Shown here piece by piece: positions 36,837-46,121 of a DNA stretch of 57,923 nucleotides. The stretch is from Thermoguttaceae bacterium. GTDB taxonomy: Bacteria; Planctomycetota; Planctomycetia; Pirellulales; Thermoguttaceae. Location of the stretch: the NCBI GenBank assembly GCA_017550965.1, contig JAFZNK010000209.1, positions 1 through 57,923 on the forward strand, in the 5' to 3' direction. The stretch's first letter is position 1; the number at the start of each line of letters is the position of its first letter. Position numbers and translations under genes: made by a program. The notes beneath the pieces were generated by a model that saw only the letters and a list, made by a program, of their open reading frames with translations, was not told where the DNA came from and searched no databases.

Positions 36837-37955
36837 CTATTTTTTGTGCCAGACGAATCGATCGACGTAATCGACGTAACTCACGACGATCTGCGCGACT
36901 TTTTGCGAAACGTGGTCGTCTTCCCACGGCCGGCCCAGGCGCGGAAACTGTCCGTTTTCGCGCTTGTGTTTTATAATTTTCAACGCGTCGGACGCCCGCT
37001 CCCATTCGACTCCTGTCATAATCGCGCCTGGAGAGTCGTCAATTTCGTAACGCTCGCGCGTATGCCGAAGATTGAGCGCGTAAAAGTTTAAAAGCGTCGA
37101 TTCTTCGTCGATCGCGCCGCTGTCGGAAAGAACGGCGTACGACGATCTTTGCAACGCGTTGTAGTCGAAAAAACCGAGCGGTTTCAACGCCTGAATGGAA
37201 GGATCCAACGTCAGACTGCACGCTTCCAAACGTTTGCGCGTTCGAGGATGAACGGAAAACACGACGCGTTTATTCTCGTATTTCGCCAGATTATTGAGCG
37301 TTGTCACCAACTGCTGAAGTTGTTCGGGGTCGTCGACGTTCTCCTCGCGATGCGCGCTGACGACAAAGTATTCGCCGGCGCGCAACCCCAGTCTTTTCAA
37401 CACGTCGGACGATTCGATCTTGTCTCGATAATAAGAAAAGACCTCTTTCATCGGGCTGTCTATCTGGAAAATGCGGTCGATAGGAAACCCTTCGTGCAAA
37501 AGGTTGTCGCGCGCTATGGAATTACAGGGCAAATTAACGTCGGCGATAGCGTCGATAAGACGACGGTTGATTTCCTCGGGAACACGCTGATCGTACGAGC
37601 GTTTCCCCGCGTCGACGTGAAAAATCGGAATCTTGCGCCGCTTGGCGGAATAGGCGCCGAGACAACTGTTCGACTCGCCTAAAACGACGACGGCGTCAGG
37701 CTTTTCCGCGGCGAAGACTTCGTCCATTTTCGAGATAATCGATCCGACGGTCGAAGCCGTCGACGCGCCCGCCGCGTTAAGAAAATAATCAGGTTTGCGC
37801 AGAGCCAGATCGTCGAAAAAAATCTGACTCAATTCGTAGTCGTAATTCTGACCAGTGTGAACGACGACATGTTGCGAATACTCGTCCAAAGCCGCCATGA
37901 TTCGCGAAAGACGAATAATCTCGGGTCGCGTTCCAAGAACTGTCATTATCTTCAT
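36837..37955 (-). CDS. wecB: Non-hydrolysing UDP-HexNAc 2-epimerase (WecB/WbjD type)
   Basis: 372 residues of the WecB GT-B fold family, which invert C2 of UDP-N-acetylhexosamines for surface polysaccharide. It begins MKIMTVLGTRPEIIRLSRIM. VVLGESNSCLGAYSAKRRKIP, HVDAGKRSYDQRVPEEINRR and SAHREENVDDPEQ are family motifs. The GESNSCL and KRSYDQRVPEEINR forms look closer to WbjD/Cap5G (L-FucNAc type) than to classic WecB. The ATG at 37955 has GGAGAAGA upstream; a longer frame exists from 38003. It is alone, convergent with the gene at 34427-36832. Confidence 0.9.
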   Translation of the reverse strand: MKIMTVLGTRPEIIRLSRIMAALDEYSQHVVVHTGQNYDYELSQIFFDDLALRKPDYFLNAAGASTASTVGSIISKMDEVFAAEKPDAVVVLGESNSCLGAYSAKRRKIPIFHVDAGKRSYDQRVPEEINRRLIDAIADVNLPCNSIARDNLLHEGFPIDRIFQIDSPMKEVFSYYRDKIESSDVLKRLGLRAGEYFVVSAHREENVDDPEQLQQLVTTLNNLAKYENKRVVFSVHPRTRKRLEACSLTLDPSIQALKPLGFFDYNALQRSSYAVLSDSGAIDEESTLLNFYALNLRHTRERYEIDDSPGAIMTGVEWERASDALKIIKHKRENGQFPRLGRPWEDDHVSQKVAQIVVSYVDYVDRFVWHKK

Positions 37956-38107
37956 TTCGATCTTCTCCGTTTGGCGGACAATCTCCCTAAACCGCCAGTT
38001 CAATATACAAAGTCGTTTGAGTAAGTCAACGTTTGTCTGGCCAAAAATAACGAGCGTTGTATAATGTCGACGTCAAACGACGGAAAAGAACTCATTGGAA
38101 CGCCAGA

Positions 38108-39259
38108 ATGCTGAACGAGAATTTAACCGTAACAGAAATCTCCGAATGGTTGCAGGAAACAGACCGGGAAAAACTGTCGGAACTCTACGACGTCGCCGAT
38201 CGCACGCGTCGGGAACGCGTCGGCGACGAGGTATGGCTTCGAGGGTTACTCGAGCTTTCCAGTTACTGTCGGCGCAACTGTCTCTATTGCGGAGTGCGCG
38301 CGTCAAGACGCATTGAACGATATCGAATGACGCGCGAGGAAATCCTTGAACGCGCAAAACTTGCTTACGAGTATCAATTCGGAACGGTCGTCATGCAGGC
38401 CGGGGAGGATTTGGCGCTCGACGAAGCGTATATCGCCGACTTAGTTCAGGAAATACGCGAAAGGTATCGGTTGGCGATCACGCTGAGTTTGGGAGAACGA
38501 AAAGACTCGGAGTTCGTTCGCTGGAAAGAAGCGGGCGCCAACCGTTATCTGCTCCGATTTGAAACGTCGAATCGAGAATTGTATCAAGCGATTCACCCCA
38601 ATGCGGAAGGTTCTGTTTTTCAGGATAGAATCAAACTGTTGCGACGCTTGCGCGAAATAGGTTACGAAATCGGCAGCGGCGTCATGATCGGAATCCCCGG
38701 TCAAACGTACGACGATTTAGCGAACGATTTGACGCTTTTCCGAGAACTTGATCTCGACATGATCGGTTGCGGCCCCTTCCTCCCGCACGCCGAAACGCCG
38801 CTCGGCAGACTTGAAACGAAAAACGGCAGATGGCGAACCGTTCCGATCCACGAAACCGCTTCGGAAAGCTTTCAGGAAATTCCCCTTTCGATTGACAAGC
38901 CGTTCGACTATCCGACGTCCGACAGACAGGTCCCCAATAGTAACGAACTTGCGTTTAAAGTCGTCGCTTTGGCAAGAATTTTGTGTCCCGACGCTAACAT
39001 TCCAAGCACGACCGCCGTCGCAACCGTCGACGAAATAGGGGGGAGAAAAGGCGCGTTAGAACGAGGCGCCAACGTTGTTATGCCCAACTTGACGCCGGAA
39101 AAATACCGCAAACTTTACGAAATCTACCCAAACAAAGCCGCGTCACGAGAAGAGGCTGATAAAACGCGCCAAACCGCGCTAAGGCAAATTCGGGAAATCG
39201 GGCGCGTTCCGGGAATCGGTCCGGGCACGTCTCCAAAATACCTGAAACGACGTTCCTAA
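38108..39259 (+). CDS. hydE: [FeFe]-hydrogenase H-cluster maturase HydE
   Basis: 383 residues. A radical-SAM protein with CxxxCxxC at C54, C58 and C61 (SSYCRRNCLYCGVR), preceded by VWLRGLLELSSY, then YRMTREEILERAK, VVMQAGED and SGVMIGIPGQTYDDLANDL. This fits HydE, which with HydF and HydG builds the [FeFe]-hydrogenase active site in anaerobes. PylB and biotin synthase are near relatives. The start at 38108 is ATG; a TTG 51 bp up is less likely. No hydF, hydG or hydrogenase gene lies in the window. A TATAAT (38060-38065) precedes it but lacks a well-placed -35. Confidence 0.88.
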   Translation: MLNENLTVTEISEWLQETDREKLSELYDVADRTRRERVGDEVWLRGLLELSSYCRRNCLYCGVRASRRIERYRMTREEILERAKLAYEYQFGTVVMQAGEDLALDEAYIADLVQEIRERYRLAITLSLGERKDSEFVRWKEAGANRYLLRFETSNRELYQAIHPNAEGSVFQDRIKLLRRLREIGYEIGSGVMIGIPGQTYDDLANDLTLFRELDLDMIGCGPFLPHAETPLGRLETKNGRWRTVPIHETASESFQEIPLSIDKPFDYPTSDRQVPNSNELAFKVVALARILCPDANIPSTTAVATVDEIGGRKGALERGANVVMPNLTPEKYRKLYEIYPNKAASREEADKTRQTALRQIREIGRVPGIGPGTSPKYLKRRS

Positions 39260-40350
39260 CGCCCTACGTTTAGCTCCAGCTGGACGCGAGAGCCTTCAAT
39301 GCGTTCGGTCTTCCACAAAAAACGATTGCGCGAAAGCATTTCTTCCGGCTGAAACAAGTAGGCGCCGATCTCGCGCAACGTCTTCTCGTCGGCGCGCGAA
39401 ACGTCGTCTCCAACGTTAAAAGACACGACCAACACTTTGTAGACGCCCGGCGTTTTAACTTCGACGTCGAAGAACCCTTCAAAACCGGCGCGTTCGAAAT
39501 AGCCGCCGTTCGCTTCAAGTTCCGTCAAAAAGTCCTTGAATTGCAGAGGAGTCTTCTCGTTAGGAGAGGCTCCGTAGGTAATTAAAGGCTTTTTAAACGC
39601 GCGTTCCGTCGGAAAGAGAAAGACGAAAGCGCCTTCGTCTCCTTCAAGCTTTCCGCCCGAGGTTCTGTAAACGACAAGTCCCTCGACGGGAACAGGATCC
39701 GGATCCTGAAGCGACGCCTGTAAAAAGCGCGGATTAGTCAAGCGAAGAATCCCAAAAGAAGCCAACGTCGCAAGCCCGATCAGGACGACGGTAATTCCCG
39801 TCCAAATCCCGAGTTTTGTCAAATCGACGCGCTCCCGCCAAGGCGTTTTTTCCTCGCCGGGAACGTAAACCGGAGGACTTACGTAAGCGCCCGCGCTGGG
39901 ATAAGAAGGAGATTCGGCGCGAAGACGTTCAAAAAACTCGTCGTCCGACAAGTCGGGCGTTTGAACGAAAACAGATTCGTCGACTCCTTCGTTTTCCTCC
40001 GAACCTCGTCGAAACCAATTGATTTTTAACGTCCGACCGACGTCCAGGCGACGAGAACGATCGGGAAAAAGAAAAGACCGAATCAAAACGACGCTACTGC
40101 CGGACGAGCCGTTCTCGCCCGAAAGATCGGGGCGCAACCCCAGAGAATCGCGCTTCTCTTTCCGAGGCGTTTCGTCGTTGGAAACGACCTCGGAATCGGC
40201 GGGAGGGGGCGGAGGAACCGTCGGATCGTATTTGGGAACGACCATTCCATGACGACAGTACGGGCAAAACGCCGTCGCTCCCGCAAGTTTCGAGGGAAAC
40301 GTAATCAATTTGCCGCAATGCATGCAGTAGAAGGAGATCGTTGAACCCAA
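39256..40350 (-). CDS. Zinc-ribbon single-span membrane protein
   Basis: About 364 residues from a TTG at 40350, chosen because the zinc ribbon (FYCMHCGKLITFP then AFCPYCRHGM, two CxxC pairs) comes right after it and GGA lies upstream. The next ATG (40323) cuts the first Cys pair. A Pro-rich linker and charged region follow, then one membrane span (about 205-227, GITVVLIGLATLASFGIL) and an extracytoplasmic beta-rich domain ending at LNVGR. Planctomycetes have many such proteins. It overlaps the end of convergent hydE by 4 bp. Function unknown. Confidence 0.65.
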   Translation of the reverse strand: MGSTISFYCMHCGKLITFPSKLAGATAFCPYCRHGMVVPKYDPTVPPPPPADSEVVSNDETPRKEKRDSLGLRPDLSGENGSSGSSVVLIRSFLFPDRSRRLDVGRTLKINWFRRGSEENEGVDESVFVQTPDLSDDEFFERLRAESPSYPSAGAYVSPPVYVPGEEKTPWRERVDLTKLGIWTGITVVLIGLATLASFGILRLTNPRFLQASLQDPDPVPVEGLVVYRTSGGKLEGDEGAFVFLFPTERAFKKPLITYGASPNEKTPLQFKDFLTELEANGGYFERAGFEGFFDVEVKTPGVYKVLVVSFNVGDDVSRADEKTLREIGAYLFQPEEMLSRNRFLWKTERIEGSRVQLELNVGR

Positions 40351-40563
40351 TTTCTTGATTCCGACGTCAATATGAATAAAATAAGTAAGGGGATAGTCCC
40401 TGTTCGCTTTTATTGACGAAATAGTAAAAAAAAGCCGTTTTAACGACACGGCGGGAACCCGCCTGACGCGGTTGTTAAGCCGCGCAAACGAACGCCCTGT
40501 GAAAAACACCGTCGTCGTGGTCGCGTTCGCCCGACGAGACGCCGCAATTTTAACGGAAACGAC

Positions 40564-42999
40564 ATGTCGCGTCAAGATTTTAAAACGCTCGCTTATACCT
40601 TGGCTTTCGCGACGCTGGCGACGTTGACGATTCTTTGTTCGCCAAGCGTGGAAGCGGCGCAAACTCGCGTCGTTATGAAAGACGGTCGATTGTACGTCGG
40701 AGAAATTTTTCCGACGCGAAGCGTCGTCGAATCGACAGAATCAAAAAAAGAACGAGACTCCGCTCCGGTCCAGTCGGAAAAGATCATTGTCGTCGACGAT
40801 CAGCTCCGTCGAATCTACATTCCTAAAAACAGCGCCGCCGACCTCGTCCTTGACGATTCCGCCAACGCTTTGGAAGTCTTTAAAATTCGACAGCGCGTCG
40901 ACGAAAACCCTAACACGCGCATCGCGACGCTCGGTTCTTATCGCGCCGTTACCGATTTTGACGAATTCGGACGCCGAACGATCCTCGCGTCAGGAATCCC
41001 CATTGTTCAGGGGATTACCGAAATCGCGCCGACCTACGTGCGCGTTCAGGGACTGACGCATAATATCGACATGCGCCTTTCTCCCCACTCGCTGCCACGT
41101 ACGACCATTACCGCGCTCATTAAAAAACAAATCGATCCTAATTCGTTGGACGACCGTTTGCGAATCTATCAGTTCTACGTTCAAGCGTCTCTATATGAAC
41201 AGGCGGCGGAGGAGTTGCAGGAAATCGTCGACGATTTTCAGGAGGAAGAAGACGTCGCCAAATTGGAAGTCGCCCTTCGACTAATCAAACAGTTGGCGGC
41301 GGAAAGACTTCTGGACGAACTTGAACTTCGTCGCGCCTCGGGTCAGCATAAAAAAGTCAGGGAACTGCTCGCGTCGTTTGAAGCCGATCGCGTTTCCCCC
41401 GAAAAAATCCAGGCGATTCGTCGGATGAGGCGCGAATACGAAGAAGAAGACAAAAAACGCGCTCTAATCCTCGAACGACTCGGTCAGCTACTTGAATCGG
41501 TCGAGGATCCGGAATTAAAAAAAGGCGCCAACTCGATTGTCGTCGAAATTAATAAAGAACTCAACAACAACACGTTAAGTAGATTTGCGGCCTTTGAACA
41601 GGAGGAACTTGACGGCTCGACTCCCGACTCGCAAAAACTTGCGATTGCGCTAAGCGGTTGGCTGGTTGGCAACGCCAATACCGACAGACGTTTAGAATTC
41701 GCCGTCTCCCTTTATCGGACGCGTCAACTCGTGCGTCGCTATTTGCTCGAAGATCGACCCGAACAGAGAAAAGCGCTTTGGGATGAAATACGCGCGGAAG
41801 AAGCGTCGAGCCCGGAAAATATCGCGACGATTCTCGCGACGATGAAGCCGCCGAAGAGCCCCCCGCGTTCGACAAGAGACAAACCTTATCAATATTCGCT
41901 GTCCGTTCCGTCGTTTCAAAGCGGAAAAACGTTTGCCTACGACGTCCAGCTCCCGCCCGAATACGATCCTAATCGTAAATACCCGACGATCGTCTCGTTA
42001 CGAGGCGAACGTTCCACAACGTTGCAGCAGCTCAATTGGTGGTGCGGACCATGGGTTGAAAAGACAAACGCGCAAGGTAAAAAAGTTTACGAAAGATACG
42101 GACAGGCGACTCGTTTCGGATATATCGTCGTCGCCCCGCAATGGTCGGAAACAAACTCCGGCTACGACCACTCCGCGTCCGGTTGCGCCGCCGTCTTATA
42201 TTGCCTGCGCGACGCGTGTCGAACATTCTCGATCGACACGGACCGCGTCTTTATTTCCGGTTTCCAGTCGGGAGGCGATCTGGCGTGGGACGTGGCGCTG
42301 GCTCATCCTGATCTCTGGGCTGGTTGCGTGCCCATCTGCGGCGCCGCCAACTACATCACCCCTTTGCTCAAACGCAACGGAGAATTTATGCCCTTGTACG
42401 CCGTCGGCGGAGAACTTGACGGCGGCAAACTCGCGGCAAGTAGGGAAACGCTCGATTGGGGCATGGATCTTTCCAAACCGTTCGACATGACGTACGTCCA
42501 ATTCAAAGGGCGAGGCGCGGAACCGTTCTCCGAAGAAACGACGCGGGTTTTTGAATGGGCGGCGATGAAGACAAGGCGCTTCTTTTCTCAGGAAGAACGC
42601 GTCGTCTATTCGATTAGGCCGTGGGACAACTTCTTCTGGTCGGCGGAACTGTTTGACTTCCCGGAAAAAAATATGATCGATCCTCTTTTCGCCAATCTCC
42701 AGGGGCACGGATATCACGCGGCAAAAACCGAGTTTTTCAGAATTGTCGACAACAGCCTGCGCGTCAGATCGACGGCGGAAAGAGGCGTGATCTTTCTTTC
42801 TCCGGAGCAAATCAACTTCGATCAGAAAATGGAAGTCGTCTTCAACGGAAAGAAGTTGACTCCCCAAAACGGAAGAGTCCCCGCCAGTTCAAAGGTCATG
42901 TTGGAAGACGCCAGAACGCGCGCCGACCGACAACATCCGTTTTGGGCGTCAGTCAATTCGAGACTCCCCGGTCAATTTAACGAATGGGACGACCAATAA
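40564..42999 (+). CDS. Secreted alpha/beta-hydrolase-fold protein, nucleophile altered
   Basis: 811 residues with a signal peptide (about 1-32). The N-terminal 400 residues are helical (YASLYEQAAEELQEIV-like TPR-ish stretches). From about 440 there is an esterase-like domain: FAYDVQLPPEYDPNRKYPTIV, an oxyanion strand VVAPQW, and the nucleophile-elbow region DRVFISGFQSGGDLAWD near 560-576. In active esterases the elbow is GxSxGG; here it reads GFQSGG, with Gln in the serine place. HPDLWAGCVPICG follows as usual. Such serine-less copies are known in planctomycetes. It may bind rather than cleave. It is divergent from the zinc-ribbon gene. Confidence 0.75.
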   Translation: MSRQDFKTLAYTLAFATLATLTILCSPSVEAAQTRVVMKDGRLYVGEIFPTRSVVESTESKKERDSAPVQSEKIIVVDDQLRRIYIPKNSAADLVLDDSANALEVFKIRQRVDENPNTRIATLGSYRAVTDFDEFGRRTILASGIPIVQGITEIAPTYVRVQGLTHNIDMRLSPHSLPRTTITALIKKQIDPNSLDDRLRIYQFYVQASLYEQAAEELQEIVDDFQEEEDVAKLEVALRLIKQLAAERLLDELELRRASGQHKKVRELLASFEADRVSPEKIQAIRRMRREYEEEDKKRALILERLGQLLESVEDPELKKGANSIVVEINKELNNNTLSRFAAFEQEELDGSTPDSQKLAIALSGWLVGNANTDRRLEFAVSLYRTRQLVRRYLLEDRPEQRKALWDEIRAEEASSPENIATILATMKPPKSPPRSTRDKPYQYSLSVPSFQSGKTFAYDVQLPPEYDPNRKYPTIVSLRGERSTTLQQLNWWCGPWVEKTNAQGKKVYERYGQATRFGYIVVAPQWSETNSGYDHSASGCAAVLYCLRDACRTFSIDTDRVFISGFQSGGDLAWDVALAHPDLWAGCVPICGAANYITPLLKRNGEFMPLYAVGGELDGGKLAASRETLDWGMDLSKPFDMTYVQFKGRGAEPFSEETTRVFEWAAMKTRRFFSQEERVVYSIRPWDNFFWSAELFDFPEKNMIDPLFANLQGHGYHAAKTEFFRIVDNSLRVRSTAERGVIFLSPEQINFDQKMEVVFNGKKLTPQNGRVPASSKVMLEDARTRADRQHPFWASVNSRLPGQFNEWDDQ

Positions 43000-43062
43000 A
43001 AACTTGAAAAAACACGTCAACCATTGACAAGACCGATTCAAACGACACAGGAGAATATGACA

Positions 43063-45072
43063 ATGTCGACGTCGATCGATCGCCGTTCTTTTCTAAGCGC
43101 GTCGTTGCTCGCGCTCTGCATCCCTTCCAAACTCTTCGCCGCCGACGATTCCAAAGAGATCGTTATGAGATTTGCCGCTCTAAGCGACGTCCATTACGAT
43201 AAATCGCACGACGATCAAGCGGCAGAACACGTTCGGTTTGGGAAGGCGCTACGGTTTATGAACGAATTTTGCGCCGCTCAACCTTACGACAAATTCGACG
43301 CGCTGGTCGTCGCGGGCGATTTCTCGAATCACGGTCTTATTGAAGAAATCGGCGCGTTTAAAAAGACGATGGACGACAATCTCAAACCGTCGACGCGTCG
43401 AATTCTGGCCATGGGCAATCACGAGTATTACGGCGGAAATCGCGAACTCTGGGAAAAAACGTTTGAAACCAAGGCGAATCGTCGACAAGAACTCAACGGC
43501 TATCAGTTTATTACCGTTTCCCCCGAAAAGGGAACGTGCAACGAAAACGACTACGTCTATTTAAGAGAATGGCTTGAAGAAAAGATCCAAGAGGCGATCG
43601 CCGTCGACCCGACCAAACCGGTCTTTGTAATTCAGCATTATCACGTCTTTGAAACGGTCTACGGAAGCGCGAGCAAGCCGGGCGACTTCCACGCCGGCGT
43701 CAAAGATTTCGTCGACATTCTCGAGCGTTATCCGCAAGTGATTCATATTTCAGGACATTCGCACATACCGTCTTATGATCCTCGCGCAATCTGGCAGGGC
43801 AAATTCACCGCAATTGGCACGGGTTCGATGAGTTATTTCGCGTTGTCCCTCTACGAGCACGGCGACAATTTTCAATTGGGAAACAACGTCGCTTTCCAGA
43901 AGGCGGGAACGTTCCTTATCTTCGACGTCTATAAAGACAATACGATTCGCATACGCCTGTACGACGTTATTTCCGACTCGTTCCTCGACCGCGAATATCT
44001 GCTCGTCGATCCGACGAACGTCGATAAGTACGTCTATACCGACAAACGATTTGACGCGGCGAAACGTCCCGTCTGGAAAGAGAACGCGTCTGCGGAAGTC
44101 GTCGAGCTCGCGCCGTCGGGCGCGGTCGTCCGCTTCTCGCAGGCGATCGACGATTTCTGTGTCGTGTCGTATCGAATAGTCGCGGAAAAAGAAAACGACG
44201 GCAATTGGACTCCTTATCGCACGTACAACGTGTGGTCCGACTATTTCATGAAAAATCCGGTTGAAAAGATAGAATACGACGTTTTGAATCTCGAACCCGG
44301 CGCCAAATATCGCTTTAACATTTACGGCGTCGGCGCCTTCCAAAAAGAAACAGAAGAACCGCTGACAATCGATCTGGAAACGCCGACGACGATCGGAGAC
44401 GCCGATCGATCAAATCCTAATCCGCGCGGCAACTTCCTCGACGTCGAATTCGATCCGGAAAAAGGCGCCGTCAATATCGCCGACGGCGTTAACGCGCCTC
44501 TTGAAATTAAAAAATTCGGAACCCCCGACGTCGTCGCCGACGCGTCGTTAGGGGCCGCGCTCGCGCTCAACGGCGCCGATCAGTGTTGCTTTGCGCCCTT
44601 CTCCGGAATCCGCGCGGGGATGTTCGGCAATGAAATAACAACGCTCGTCAAATTCAGACTCGACCTTTCAAAAAAGACAAATAACGATCCGATTAGCATT
44701 TTCGGATCGACCGAAAGCGGCGGGCTGGGGTTCGAGTATTACGCCGAGCAGAAAAAACTCCTGGCGCGTTGTTGGATCGACGACAAATATCAAGATATTG
44801 CCGCGCCTTTTGACGGAATCGAAGACGCCGTCGCCGCGTTCGTTTACGACGGCAAAGAAACGCGGCTCTACCTGAACGGCAAACTTGTCGCAAACGCCGA
44901 AGTTTCAGGGGCGTTCCGATTTACCAACAACGCTTCGGCGCGCGCGTTCTGCATTGGCGCGGACGTGTGCCCCGGCATGGGCGCAAGATGGTTCTTCCCC
45001 GGCGTAATCGCCAACGCAAGAGTTTATACCTACGCGTTGACGCCCGAACAAATTGAAAACGTTTCCAAATAA
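43063..45072 (+). CDS. Tat-exported calcineurin-like phosphatase with LamG-like tail, paralog A
   Basis: 669 residues. The Tat-type start is SIDRRSFLSASLLAL. The dinuclear metal site is complete: LSDVHYD, VVAGDFSNHG, AMGNHEYY, IQHYHVF and SGHSHIP. An FN3-like domain (about 335-440) and a LamG/concanavalin-like sandwich (about 480-665, ALNGADQCCF ... YLNGKLVANAEVSG ... GVIANARVYTYALTPEQ) follow. Probably an exported phosphoesterase bound to a glycan or the envelope. AGGAG at 43049-43053 fits the ATG at 43063 better than that at 43057. A paralog with the same layout is at 55654. The methyltransferase gene follows by 11 bp. Confidence 0.86.
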   Translation: MSTSIDRRSFLSASLLALCIPSKLFAADDSKEIVMRFAALSDVHYDKSHDDQAAEHVRFGKALRFMNEFCAAQPYDKFDALVVAGDFSNHGLIEEIGAFKKTMDDNLKPSTRRILAMGNHEYYGGNRELWEKTFETKANRRQELNGYQFITVSPEKGTCNENDYVYLREWLEEKIQEAIAVDPTKPVFVIQHYHVFETVYGSASKPGDFHAGVKDFVDILERYPQVIHISGHSHIPSYDPRAIWQGKFTAIGTGSMSYFALSLYEHGDNFQLGNNVAFQKAGTFLIFDVYKDNTIRIRLYDVISDSFLDREYLLVDPTNVDKYVYTDKRFDAAKRPVWKENASAEVVELAPSGAVVRFSQAIDDFCVVSYRIVAEKENDGNWTPYRTYNVWSDYFMKNPVEKIEYDVLNLEPGAKYRFNIYGVGAFQKETEEPLTIDLETPTTIGDADRSNPNPRGNFLDVEFDPEKGAVNIADGVNAPLEIKKFGTPDVVADASLGAALALNGADQCCFAPFSGIRAGMFGNEITTLVKFRLDLSKKTNNDPISIFGSTESGGLGFEYYAEQKKLLARCWIDDKYQDIAAPFDGIEDAVAAFVYDGKETRLYLNGKLVANAEVSGAFRFTNNASARAFCIGADVCPGMGARWFFPGVIANARVYTYALTPEQIENVSK

Positions 45073-45083
45073 CGGAGAATCTC

Positions 45084-46091
45084 ATGACCGACGCGCGTGA
45101 AAAACTGTTCGCTTTAACGGGCGGGTGGCAGACGGCTTGCGCTGTTCTTGCGGCAAGCGAACTCGACCTCTTTACGGAGATTGTCAAAAGAGGAAGCGCT
45201 ACGGCGGACGAACTTGCGCGGGAATTAGAACTGGATCTACAAGGGACGACCTATTTGCTTGCCGCGCTATCCTCGTTGAATCTAATAGAAAAGACGGGCG
45301 GCGCGTTTCGCGTCGTCGACGAATACGTCCCGTATCTGGATTCGCGCTCCCCGGAAACAATAACGCCAATGCTCCGTCATCAGGCGAATTGTCTCCGAAA
45401 TTGGGCGCAACTCGCCTGGACGGTAAAGTCGGGCGTTCCAATCCCGTCAACCTGCGGCGTCAACGACGCGTTTGTCGAATTCCAGGACTTCATCCTGGCA
45501 ATGGACGTTATCGCAAAACAAATCGCGCCCGTAATGGCGCAAAAACTCCAGGACGCCGGTCTGCTCAATTTCAAGCGCATGCTCGACTTAGGAGGCGCTT
45601 CCGGAACCTATTCTTTTGCGTTTCTGGAAAAGAATCCGAATCCCGACGCCAAATCGGTTTTGTTCGATCGTCCCGCCGCGCTTGAAGAAGCGAAAATCAA
45701 AGCGGCAAATTCTCCTTTTGGCGATCGACTCGAGTACTGTCCGGGCGATTTTTACGTCGATCCCTACCCGACCGACGTCGATTTTGTCTGGATCAGCGCA
45801 ATTATTCATCAACAAGGCGACGACGAGACGGAAAAGATGTTTCGCCGCTCGTTTGAAGCGCTTCGACCAGGCGGCCGCGTCGGCGTTCGCGACGTCTATA
45901 TCAACGACAATTTCACGGGTCCCAAACCGGCGGCGTTCTTTGGGTTAAATATGCTCGTTCGCAGAAAAGACGGCAAAGTCTACAACGCTAAAGAGACGAT
46001 CGCGCTTCTGACGAAAGTCGGATTCCAAAACGCGCGTCTCGCCCTCCCCGCCGACGACATGTCCGCAGTAATCGTCGCTGAAAAACCGTAA
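45084..46091 (+). CDS. SAM-dependent O-methyltransferase-like protein
   Basis: 335 residues in the layout of the O-methyltransferase (Methyltransf_2) family: a winged-helix dimerisation domain at the N-terminus (LAASELDLFTEIVKRGSATADELAREL), then a Rossmann domain with MLDLGGASGTYSF (the AdoMet glycine loop), acidic partner VLFDRPA, and a late motif ALRPGGRVGVRDVYI. The acceptor is not known. It sits 11 bp after the phosphatase gene and 30 bp before GHL10, so the three may be one operon. Confidence 0.84.
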   Translation: MTDAREKLFALTGGWQTACAVLAASELDLFTEIVKRGSATADELARELELDLQGTTYLLAALSSLNLIEKTGGAFRVVDEYVPYLDSRSPETITPMLRHQANCLRNWAQLAWTVKSGVPIPSTCGVNDAFVEFQDFILAMDVIAKQIAPVMAQKLQDAGLLNFKRMLDLGGASGTYSFAFLEKNPNPDAKSVLFDRPAALEEAKIKAANSPFGDRLEYCPGDFYVDPYPTDVDFVWISAIIHQQGDDETEKMFRRSFEALRPGGRVGVRDVYINDNFTGPKPAAFFGLNMLVRRKDGKVYNAKETIALLTKVGFQNARLALPADDMSAVIVAEKP

Positions 46092-46121
46092 TTGCAACCC
46101 CTTTCAACAAAGTTCCTCGTC

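Noticed and set aside
38033..38065. TTGTCT and TATAAT before hydE as a promoter
   Set aside because: The spacing is 21 bp, too long for a sigma70 promoter; only the -10 is good.
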